A stretch of 17,510 nt of DNA from an uncultured Clostridia bacterium (GTDB taxonomy: Bacteria > Bacillota > Clostridia > Christensenellales > Aristaeellaceae). How positions within the stretch are numbered: the first letter of the stretch is position 1; each line of letters begins with the position of its first letter. Positions 1-6,214 of this stretch are shown piece by piece. The stretch lies in NCBI GenBank assembly GCA_904420265.1, contig CAJFUU010000084.1, positions 1 through 17,510 of the forward strand, read 5' to 3'. A model generated the notes under the pieces. It made no database searches and was not told the origin of the DNA. It was given only the letters and a program-made list of their open reading frames with translations. Both the position numbers and the translations under genes were made by a program.

Positions 1-667
1 CGCGGGCGGCGTTCATCGCCTGCAACACGGCGATGCCGCAGCAGATGATGGTCAGGTCCGTGCCCTCGCGCATGGTAATGGCCTTGCCGATTTCGTAGGT
101 ATAATTGTCGTTTTCGTAGCAGGGCGGCTCAAAGCCGCGGCCAATGCGGATATAAACCGGGCCGGGCGTGTCCACGCAGGCTTGCACGGCCTTGGAAGTT
201 TCGATGCCGTCTGCCGGGCAGATCACCGTCATGTTGGGAATGGCGCGCATGATGGCGAAATCCTCGGTGCAGTGATGCGTGGTGCCCGCATGGCCAAAGG
301 AGATGCCCGCGTGGGTGGCGATGATCTTCACCGGCAGGTTCTGATAGGCGATGTCGGTGCGAATCTGTTCGCCGGCGCGCATGCAGGCGAAGATAGCCAT
401 GGTGGAGGCAAAGGGGATCAGCCCCGCTTTGGCCAGCCCCGCCGCCATGCCGAACATGTTCTGCTCGGCGATGCCAACGTTGTAAAAGCGGTCCGGGAAA
501 GCCTTGGCAAAGTGGACAATGGCCGTGGTCTTGGCCAGGTCCGCCGTCAGACCGACAATTTTATCGTTGTGCTTGCCAAGTTCCGCCAGCGTGCGGCCGT
601 AGATTTCGCGGGACGTCATGGTCGCCGCGTCGTAGGCGTTCCAGTTGGTTCCGGTCACGACTGCCAT
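1..667 (-). CDS. Transketolase, C-terminal (pyrimidine-binding) subunit, partial
   Basis: This is the second gene of a split transketolase; the gene continues beyond the left edge, so only the first 222 codons are present. Translation from the ATG at 667 begins MAVVTGTNWNAYDAATMTSR and contains DRFYNVGIAEQNMFGMAAG, which carries the glutamate that activates thiamine diphosphate in the family, followed by HHCTEDFAIMR and VYIRIGRG. In split transketolases this subunit supplies the pyrimidine-binding domain and pairs with the N-terminal subunit to move two-carbon ketol units in the non-oxidative pentose phosphate pathway. The start is supported by GGAGGG a few bases upstream. The gene lies only 2 bp after the stop of the N-terminal subunit gene, so translation is probably coupled. 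A 1-deoxyxylulose-5-phosphate synthase is a related alternative, but the two-gene arrangement favours transketolase. Confidence 0.93.
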   Translation of the reverse strand, partial: MAVVTGTNWNAYDAATMTSREIYGRTLAELGKHNDKIVGLTADLAKTTAIVHFAKAFPDRFYNVGIAEQNMFGMAAGLAKAGLIPFASTMAIFACMRAGEQIRTDIAYQNLPVKIIATHAGISFGHAGTTHHCTEDFAIMRAIPNMTVICPADGIETSKAVQACVDTPGPVYIRIGRGFEPPCYENDNYTYEIGKAITMREGTDLTIICCGIAVLQAMNAAR

Positions 668-669
668 TG

Positions 670-1503
670 TTATCCCTCCTTCAGAATTGAGGCCTTGGCC
701 CGGGCGCACAACTCCGAGTCCGCCGAGGCGTAGTGATAGACAACGTTGTTTTCCATAAAGTCCACGCCCTTGCCCTTGATGGTGTGGGCAAGAATGAGCA
801 CAGGCTGGTCGGTGGCGGCCCAGGCCTTGGCAAGCGCCGTATCGAGTTGGTCAAAGTCGTGGCCGTCCACCTCCACAACGTCCCAGCCGAAAGCGCGCCA
901 TTTGTCGGCAAACGGCTCCAGGGCCATGACTTCCTCGGTTTCGCCGTCGATCATGAAGCGATTGCGGTCCACAATGCCGATGAGATTGCCAAGTTTAAAG
1001 TGCGCTGCGGCCATCGCCGCCTCCCAAACGCTGCCCTCGCAGCATTCGCCATCGCCCATCAGGCAGACGGTTTTCCACGGCCTTTTCAGTTGCCGCGCGC
1101 CCAGGGCCATGCCCGCCGCCATGGAAAGGCCGTGTCCCAGGCTGCCCGCGGAGGCGTCGCAACCGATTACCTTGTTGGAATCCGGATGCATGGCGAAGGG
1201 AGAGCCAAAATGGTTGAAGGTTTTGAGCGTCTCCTCGGGGAAATAGCCGCGCTTGGCCAGCACCGGAATCAGCCCCGCCGCCGCATGGCCTTTGGAGAGC
1301 ACGAAGCGGTCGCGCTCGTCCCATTGAGGATCGGCGGGATTCACGTCCAGGTATTTGAAGTAGAGGATGGTGAGTATGTCGATGATACTCAAAGAGCCGC
1401 CCACGTGCGCTCCGCCGGACCAGGCCATGACGTCGATGACCGTCAGGCGCAGCTCGCGGGCAATGTCCTGAAGTTTTTGCCGTTCCTGCGTAGTGAGTGC
1501 CAT
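670..1503 (-). CDS. Transketolase, N-terminal (diphosphate-binding) subunit
   Basis: This encodes a 277-residue protein, the usual size for the N-terminal half of a split transketolase. Visible motifs are FVLSKGHAAAGL (about residues 67-78), SAGSLGHGLSMAAGMALGAR (about 118-137) and the thiamine-diphosphate/Mg motif from GDGE at residue 150 to the asparagines near 173-181 (NLIGIVDRNRF). The C-terminus has HTIKGKGV, also typical. The start is set at the ATG at 1503 because GGGAGG lies 8 bases upstream; the same frame stays open further upstream to about 1710 but has no better start. A second ATG right after the ribosome binding site is out of frame. It forms a cytosolic enzyme with the downstream subunit, whose gene starts 2 bp after this stop. 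Confidence 0.95.
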   Translation of the reverse strand: MALTTQERQKLQDIARELRLTVIDVMAWSGGAHVGGSLSIIDILTILYFKYLDVNPADPQWDERDRFVLSKGHAAAGLIPVLAKRGYFPEETLKTFNHFGSPFAMHPDSNKVIGCDASAGSLGHGLSMAAGMALGARQLKRPWKTVCLMGDGECCEGSVWEAAMAAAHFKLGNLIGIVDRNRFMIDGETEEVMALEPFADKWRAFGWDVVEVDGHDFDQLDTALAKAWAATDQPVLILAHTIKGKGVDFMENNVVYHYASADSELCARAKASILKEG

Positions 1504-1708
1504 TGCGCATACCTCCCTTACTCGCGATGGAGGGGCCGTCCAGGCCGTTTTTGCCGCGCTTTCCGGACGGACGCCGCAAGACCCTTCCAGGGTATATGCA
1601 AGCGGCCGGCGCAATGCCATGCGCGCCGGCGGTCGGTCCGAAAATGCCCTTGAACCGTTTGAAGAAACCTGGAATGGGTGCAAAACAGCGGACAGTCCCT
1701 TTGGAAAC

Positions 1709-1743
1709 ATGTGTAGTGGAGAGTTCTACTCTCTACTACACAT
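1709..1743. promoter_or_regulatory. 35 bp palindrome abutting the transketolase -10 box (probable operator)
   Basis: The arms ATGTGTAGTGGAGAG (1709-1723) and CTCTCTACTACACAT (1729-1743) are inverted repeats of 15 bp with a single mismatch and a 5 bp centre. The right arm overlaps the -10 box, so a protein bound here would cover the transcription start region. No T-run follows on either strand, which argues against a terminator. The binding protein is unknown; a GntR- or DeoR-type sugar regulator is a guess from the context only. Confidence 0.6.
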
Positions 1744-1770
1744 TATAAGAGGATTTGCCAAAAAATTCAA
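1742..1770 (-). promoter_or_regulatory. Sigma-A-type promoter of the transketolase operon
   Basis: On the minus strand TTGAAT (1765-1770) and TATAAT (1742-1747) are separated by exactly 17 bp. The -10 is a perfect match and the -35 matches at four of six positions. It lies about 240 bp upstream of the transketolase N-subunit start in an AT-rich island (about 1740-1840) that contrasts with the GC-rich surroundings. No other gene lies between, so a leader of roughly 230 nt is implied. Confidence 0.75.
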
Positions 1771-1838
1771 CCGCATTTCAAAAATTCTGATTAAATTCAG
1801 ATATATATATAATTTTTGGTTTAACTTTTCGTATAAAA

Positions 1839-2550
1839 AGCCGGCAGATGAAAGTTCCACCGGCTCAGGTTGCCCAAAACCTATAAGAGAGCGCGAAGGG
1901 GGCGAAGCCCTTTTGCGTTTCAACCGTCCCCGGCGGCAGGTTCTGACGATTTGGAAAACCGGCAAAATCGCAGGATGTTGACAAAGTCAACAAACTGTCA
2001 GAGTGATGAGAAAGCCTGCAAGCCAGGGAAGCAAACTTGCAGGCAAGGGACCCCATCTGAACGTAAGTGACCGCAGACTGCAAGCGCAGCTGACGCAAGA
2101 AGCAAAAGTTGCCCCGGGATTTCTTCTTTATCCGGGCAATTTTTGCGCTTGCAGGCTTTGCGCTCTGGAATTTTGACAATTTGGAAAACCGGCAAAGTCG
2201 CCTCGTGTGTGGCGGGGACGGGGCGATTTTTGCGCCGAAAAACATTTTCTAGAGCAGAAATCGTTTCCTTGCAGTTTCCGCGCCGGGAATCCGCAGGGGA
2301 GGTGGCCGTCAGGCGTGATTGCCTCGATTGCGTCGCCAGTTCCGCGCCGGGAATCCGCATGGTTTTAACGGAAACAGGCGGCGGGAGGTGCAGAACCCGC
2401 AGGATGCTGCGGTTTCGCCCTGGGCGAAACTGCCGCGTCCCAAATTTTCAATTTGAGACGCGGCGCCCGGCAGGGGCTTGCGTCTCCGTCCGCCGCTTGT
2501 CAAAAACCTTTTTTGACAAGCTGAGCCGGCGGATGAGAATTCCACCGGCT
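1839..2550 (+). repeat. Hairpin-rich non-coding repeat element, copy A
   Basis: No gene is seen in these about 700 bp. The stretch is bounded by a 27 bp direct repeat (1839-1865 and 2524-2550, 24 of 27 identical) that itself folds into a hairpin (arms AGCCGG / CCGGCT). Inside are a 28 bp direct repeat (1944-1971 and 2174-2201, two mismatches), a 20 bp exact repeat (2276-2295 and 2340-2359, TTCCGCGCCGGGAATCCGCA) and many hairpins: GTTGAC-AAA-GTCAAC at 1977-1991, GCCTGCAAG/CTTGCAGGC at 2014-2044, CTGCAAGCGC/GCGCTTGCAG at 2077-2154, TTTCGCC/GGCGAAA near 2420, and GCCGCGTC/GACGCGGC enclosing CAAATT/AATTTG near 2430-2465. Several blocks recur in the same order on the minus strand at 13620-14122. 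Open frames here share no known protein family. It may be a mobile or structured repeat; function unknown. Confidence 0.6.
2495..2521. terminator. Perfect 12 bp-stem hairpin downstream of the HMA gene
   Basis: The arms GCTTGTCAAAAA and TTTTTGACAAGC form a perfect 12 bp stem around a 3-base loop. The A/T tract inside the stem gives T-rich sequence on both strands. It lies about 60 bp past the stop of the minus-strand HMA gene and could end that operon, but there is no T-run after the stem and it sits inside the repeat element, so it may belong to that instead. Confidence 0.35.
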
Positions 2551-2582
2551 ATAGGCAATGTCTGAACGATTTTCAACGGCCG

Positions 2583-2843
2583 TTATTTGTGCAAGAATGA
2601 AAACAGGCCTTGCTTTTGTTCATAAGGTTCGCGGCGGATGTCTGTCACATCGTAGCCCGTATCGTGAATGACCTTGCGCAGGCGCTCGTCGTCAATGTCC
2701 CGTTCAGCGATGATGACCGTTTGCCCCTTGCCGTGCGAAGAAGTGACCTTTTTTACGGGAAGCGCGCGGCGTACTGCGTCGTTGACGTGCGCCTCGCACA
2801 TGCCGCACCGCATGCCCTGAACCTGCGCGATAATCCTGATCAT
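2583..2843 (-). CDS. Small HMA-domain metal-binding protein
   Basis: This 86-residue cytosolic protein is a single heavy-metal-associated domain. It starts MIRIIAQVQGMRCGMCEAHV, with the two metal-ligand cysteines at residues 13 and 16 of the GMxCxxC loop. It ends in a short basic tail with LFSFLHK, a layout seen in small Clostridia proteins of this family annotated as cation-transport or copper-chaperone-like. The start is the ATG at 2843 with GGAAGG 6 bases upstream; a TTG 18 bases earlier would bury the ribosome binding site. The gene lies 52 bp downstream of the methyltransferase gene on the same strand and is probably the last gene of that operon. The metal is not determined by the sequence; copper is the usual family ligand. 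Confidence 0.85.
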   Translation of the reverse strand: MIRIIAQVQGMRCGMCEAHVNDAVRRALPVKKVTSSHGKGQTVIIAERDIDDERLRKVIHDTGYDVTDIRREPYEQKQGLFSFLHK

Positions 2844-2895
2844 AGCATTCCTTCCTTTCAAACGCTTGCAGAGTTTGCTGCCCGAAGGCGGCGCG

Positions 2896-3675
2896 TTATT
2901 TCCTTCCCCAAATCAGCCCCATGTTGCCCAGCACCATGCGCGTATTGAGAAAGCCCGGAGCGTAATCCGGCTTGCGGGTATCCACAAAATGTATTTCCGA
3001 AACGTGCGGCTTGAGCGCGGCCACAAACGCCTCTATATCTCCATACATACGGCGATTGAAAAACACATCCTGGAAGGCGAACGCCCCGCCCGGGCGCAGC
3101 ACGCGCAGGGCCTCGAGGACGAGGGCATGTTTGTCCGGCTGCGATCGCACTTCGTGAAAGACAAAATTGCTCACCGCCGCATCGAACAGGCCGTCCATAA
3201 AAGGCATTTTGGCCGCGTCGCCCTGCCGGAAAGCGACGCGGGCGGATACGCCCTCGGCACGGGCATTGTCCTCGCACAGTTTTTGGCTATAGTCCCAGCC
3301 CTTGCCCCAGAAGTCCAAACCCGTCACCAGGGCATGCGGATACTTTTTCGCCAGCTTCACGCTCATTGCCCCGCTGCCGCAGCCGATGTCCAACGCCTTG
3401 CCGCGACCGTCCCAGCCCGTCTTGGCCAAATGGCGCAGCACGTCGTCCAGCACCTTGCCCTGCACACCCCCGCCGGAATCGTCCAACGCCGTGCGGGCGC
3501 GCAAAAGATACAGCCCCAGAAACAGCACCGCAAACGCCAAAAGCAGCAGCACAAAGCCCAGCGCTGCGGACGTTTCCACCAGCAGCCGCGCGCCAAGAAG
3601 CAACGCAAGCGCCGCGATCAGCACGGCGGTAACCAGCTTTACCGGAATCCAGTTTTTATAATGGGGTTTCTCCAT
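2896..3675 (-). CDS. Membrane-anchored class I SAM-dependent methyltransferase
   Basis: This encodes 259 residues. Two hydrophobic helices (about 14-32 and 37-58) anchor the N-terminus. A Rossmann-type methyltransferase domain follows, with motif I LDIGCGSGAM at about 95-104, an acidic residue after motif I in VTGLDFW, QGDAAKMPF (motif II region) and LRVLRPGGAFAFQDVFF near 200-215. The substrate cannot be told. The ATG at 3675 is chosen because GGGGAGAG lies just upstream; the frame opens 18 bases earlier at a TTG that would include the ribosome binding site. It follows the ketopantoate-reductase-like pseudogene by 21 bp and precedes the HMA gene by 52 bp, which suggests one transcript. Confidence 0.85.
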   Translation of the reverse strand: MEKPHYKNWIPVKLVTAVLIAALALLLGARLLVETSAALGFVLLLLAFAVLFLGLYLLRARTALDDSGGGVQGKVLDDVLRHLAKTGWDGRGKALDIGCGSGAMSVKLAKKYPHALVTGLDFWGKGWDYSQKLCEDNARAEGVSARVAFRQGDAAKMPFMDGLFDAAVSNFVFHEVRSQPDKHALVLEALRVLRPGGAFAFQDVFFNRRMYGDIEAFVAALKPHVSEIHFVDTRKPDYAPGFLNTRMVLGNMGLIWGRK

Positions 3676-3696
3676 CGTTCTCTCCCCTTTCAAAAT

Positions 3697-4645
3697 TCAT
3701 ACCCGTTTCAAATACGGCGTCAGTCCATCCCAGGCCGGCGTGTGTGCGTCCGCACGCGCCTTGATGGCGGCGAACGCCTCGCCTATGGCGCGCATTTCTT
3801 CGGGGGCGTTCGTGGCGTGTTCGCTTACGGCCATGCGGCCCAGCGGCGTCTTGATCAAAAACCATAGCCATGCCGGCGCCGCCCAGGGCCGATCGCGGTA
3901 GAACTTCTCGTCTTCCGGGGGTAAAATGGGCGTTTCCTGGGCGCGCAATACCGCATAGCCCTCCAGCGTAGCGCGAATAACGGTACGCCGGTCGTCCTTC
4001 CGGCAGCATCGCAGATCCCCACCGCAGCGATAAACCGCGCAGGCAACCGGCAAAATGAGGGCCGCATGGCGCTTGAGATACGCGTCCATATCGCGCTGAA
4101 AATGCAAACGATAACGCGCTCCGGCAAACAGCCGTTCCAGCAGCGCGCGCATTTCCGCGCGCATCTCCCCATGCGCCGCGCCCACCGTCATGCCCAAGCG
4201 GGCATATATGCCGGCCACGCTCTCTTTTCCCGGCGGCTGCCGCCGTTTTGAAAGCCGAAAGCAACTTCCCGCGGCGCGTTGGAGAGCGCGCGCAGGGCGG
4301 AAAGCGCGGCCCCGGCGGCAGGATTGTTTCCCACAAACGCCGCATGACGGCTGCAATTCTTCGCCAACGCTTCCAGCACATTCGCAATCTGCGTAAAGCG
4401 CACGGCGGCGAAAATCACATCGCATTTATCCCTTGGAGCAAACGATGCGACGGTGAGCACGCTCTCCGCGGTGGCGCGCAGCCGTCCCCAATGGCGTATG
4501 ACCAGCCCCCGCTCGTCCACCACGCGCTTCCATGCGCCCCGGCATAAAAGCGCAACTGCATTTCCGCCCTGTAAAAGCGCATGGCGCAGCAGGCAACCCA
4601 AACCCCAGCGCCGTAAACCAACACCCTGGGGCGCCCTGCTTTCAT
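3697..4645 (-). pseudogene. Ketopantoate reductase-like (ApbA/PanE family) gene with two frameshifts
   Basis: Three frames must be joined to recover one protein of about 315 residues. Frame 1 starts at the ATG at 4645 and gives MKAGRPRVLVYGAGV, a Rossmann NAD(P) loop. Near 4600 reading moves to a frame giving CLLRHALLQGGNAVALLCRG ... FVGNNPAAG ... VAFGFQNGGSRRE. Near 4225-4232, at an A-rich spot, it moves again to a frame giving SVAGIYARLGMTVGAAHGEM and a C-terminal helical domain to the stop at 3697. Each frame continues the family pattern where the other stops, so one-base indels are the simplest explanation. Homologues reduce 2-dehydropantoate or related keto acids using NADPH. It would be the first gene of the operon with the methyltransferase and HMA protein. 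Sequencing error cannot be excluded, although long neighbouring genes are intact. Confidence 0.75.
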
Positions 4646-5286
4646 GGCAAGGCGTCCTTCTGCACCGGCATTCACCGCAACTTCTCCGTCTTAAGGTTAG
4701 TTTCTACTAACTTTTGCCGAAATAAAAATGCACTCCCCTTCATCCGCAAACAATACATTCCACGCGCTTTTTCTCCGGCATACAGTGTGGAGAAAATATG
4801 CCGCCAGACGCCCATCCATCTCTCTCGCGGTCAATGGCCACCGAAAACCGCCGCCAGCCTGCAAGCCGGACGCAAAACGCGCGCCCGCTTTCTCCGCTGC
4901 CTGAAAACGCCTCCGCGATTCACCGTTGGAAAATCTTTCCCTTTCGCACCGGACGGCAAGGCGAAAGCGCTTTTCTACTTTCCCCGCGCTCTGGCGCACA
5001 ACCGCCACCGAGGAAAACAACATCGCCTCCCATGGCCGCGTTCCCAACATGGCAGCGGCGCTGTTTCCGCCGCCAATACGCTCCGCGGCAGCGCCCTTCG
5101 TTCCACGCAAAGGTTCCAGACGCGAACGGCAACCCGCAGCGTGCCCTCTTGCCCAGCAACATGCCGCGCCATGGCTCAGGGCCGGCTTCGCCTGTCAACG
5201 CGCCGGGTATGCGCTCAGGCTCCCAAAGAAGCATGCGCGCTTGGAGGCACGCTTCCCCTATATTATATCTCTGCGCCACCGGCGTG
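4646..5286. other. Gene-less stretch between two pseudogenes
   Basis: No protein family was recognised on either strand. The long plus-strand open frame (4532-5419) is rich in Arg, Pro, Ala and Ser, has no motif, and overlaps both pseudogenes. Minus-strand frames are short and of similar composition. The stretch holds the palindrome at 4696-4711 and begins, on the minus strand, with the consensus promoter at 5262-5290. It may be a decayed gene, a long leader or an RNA gene. Confidence 0.5.
4696..4711. promoter_or_regulatory. GTTAGT-N4-ACTAAC palindrome upstream of the panE-like/methyltransferase/HMA operon
   Basis: A perfect 6-4-6 inverted repeat, extendable by A/T pairs beyond one mismatch, lies about 50 bp before the first gene of the minus-strand operon. 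A weak promoter (TTGCGG, 17 bp, TTTATT on the minus strand) lies just upstream. The TTAGT...ACTAA core resembles operators of DtxR-family metal-dependent repressors. With an HMA metal-binding gene in the operon, metal control is plausible, but this is inference. Confidence 0.45.
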
Positions 5287-5290
5287 TCAA
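5262..5290 (-). promoter_or_regulatory. Perfect consensus sigma-A-type promoter
   Basis: The minus strand reads TTGACA (5285-5290), 17 bp, TATAAT (5262-5267), all matching the textbook consensus. The -35 overlaps the TGA stop of the ferredoxin pseudogene (5287-5289). Transcription would run leftward through about 600 bases without a recognisable gene toward the panE-like pseudogene and its operon. Confidence 0.75.
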
Positions 5291-5927
5291 CGCCCCTCTT
5301 CCAAAACCTCGCCGATTGTAGAAATGGCAGCCACATTCATGAATTGCTTTGTGCAATCGCCCGCCGGACGGCGCTTTCCAGGCCGCCACAGCAAGGCGCT
5401 TCCAGGCCCGCCACAGTGATGGAGTACACGTCGTTGCCAGAGAGCATCCGCGAAAGTTTCCCGGCGCAGTCCACACCATCCAGCTTCGGGCAGCCGATTA
5501 CGGTGGCATGGCCGCGCATGAAGTCCGCATGAAAATTGCCGTAGGCAAATGCGGCGCAGCCGGCGGCGGGCAAATCCGTGCCGTCGAGCCAAGGGGCGTT
5601 TACAGGCTCGGGTTGAATCTGCGCTGGCCACTGGGAAAGCTGACCGGGAACGCGCGCGGCGGCGTCCTCCGTCACGCGGCGGAAAACGGCGGCTTTTGAA
5701 CCGGGGCAGCCGTATTGGCGGCGTCGTAGGCTGGCGCCCCACGCACCTCGAAGGAAATGGCGCCTGTGGGACAGGCGGGCAGACAGTCGCCCGGGCCGTC
5801 GCAACAGTCCTCGCGCATGAGTCTGGCCTTGCCGCCAACCATGGCAACGGCACCTTCATGGCAGGCGCGCGCATGCGCCGCAGCCGTTGCACTTTTCCTC
5901 GTCGATGCGAATGATTTTTCTGAGCGT
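5287..5927 (-). pseudogene. Decayed 2x[4Fe-4S] ferredoxin-type protein gene
   Basis: The product can be rebuilt only across several frames. The first gives KIIRIDEEKCNGCGACA (first cluster), and near 5863-5870 a two-base loss in a GC run shifts to ACHEGAVAMVGGKARLM and then to a second cysteine set in DGPGDCLPACPTGAISFEVR. Near 5710-5735 it shifts again to a frame giving YGCPGSKAAVF, QLSQWPAQIQPEPVNAP, FAYGNFHADFM, GCPKLD and APCCGGLESAVRRAI. Near 5350 it shifts a third time to KQFMNVAAISTIGEVLEEGR and a stop. This is the order of the 240-280 residue dicluster ferredoxin-type proteins common in Clostridia, of unknown partner. The expected start codon reads ACG at 5925-5927, just after GGAGGG (5932-5937), so initiation also looks lost. 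Confidence 0.8.
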
Positions 5928-6214
5928 GTTGCCCTCCGCCGCAGGGCAAATCATCTGCTGTCCGCACAAAACCAGCGCCGTATCGCGGCTTTCGCGCGCG
6001 ATCCGTCCATTGCATACCATGGACGTTTTAAAGATATGGAATCGCTCCTTGTGCCGGCGCAATTTGGCAAAAGAAGGCCAAAGCCGATTCCTGCCGGGAC
6101 GAAAATACGCTCCTGCGTTCCCTTTTTAAAGCGGGAATCGCGCTGGCCACAGGCAATTTCCAACCATACGGAAAGCCTCCCGCGACAAAGTCGCGAGAGG
6201 CGCGCGTTTGCTCG
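5928..6214. other. Intergenic stretch between the ferredoxin pseudogene and the His/Cys repeat protein gene
   Basis: No recognisable gene is present. The remnant ribosome binding site GGAGGG of the ferredoxin pseudogene is at 5932-5937 (minus strand). A small inverted repeat GTCCAT/ATGGAC lies around 6006-6025. A short open frame upstream of and in frame with the first ferredoxin frame extends to about 6062 but has no family resemblance. Confidence 0.4.
6176..6200 (-). terminator. Hairpin downstream of the His/Cys repeat protein gene
   Basis: The arms CCTCCCGCGAC and GTCGCGAGAGG pair over 11 bp (one wobble) around an AAA loop, starting about 15 bp past the stop codon. The minus strand continues with only a short T-stretch (CTTTCC), so this would be a weak intrinsic terminator. 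Confidence 0.4.

Noticed and set aside
733..1653. 306-residue open frame on the plus strand
   Set aside because: It is antisense to the transketolase N-subunit gene and shows no motif or ribosome binding site.
2143..2565. 140-residue frame in repeat element A, and the similar frame (LPGAASQI.NLGRGSFA) readable in copies A and B
   Set aside because: The shared translation follows from nucleotide similarity of the hairpin blocks; flanking frames are not conserved, starts are missing, and the substitutions change amino acids.
4532..5419. 295-residue open frame on the plus strand
   Set aside because: It overlaps both pseudogenes, has low-complexity Arg/Pro/Ala/Ser composition, no ribosome binding site and no family resemblance.
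5359..5420. Apparent short duplication GCGCTT(T)CCAGGCC(C)GCCACAG
   Set aside because: It falls in the ferredoxin pseudogene at GLEAPCCGGLESA, where the family itself has similar residues, so it is likely coincidence.
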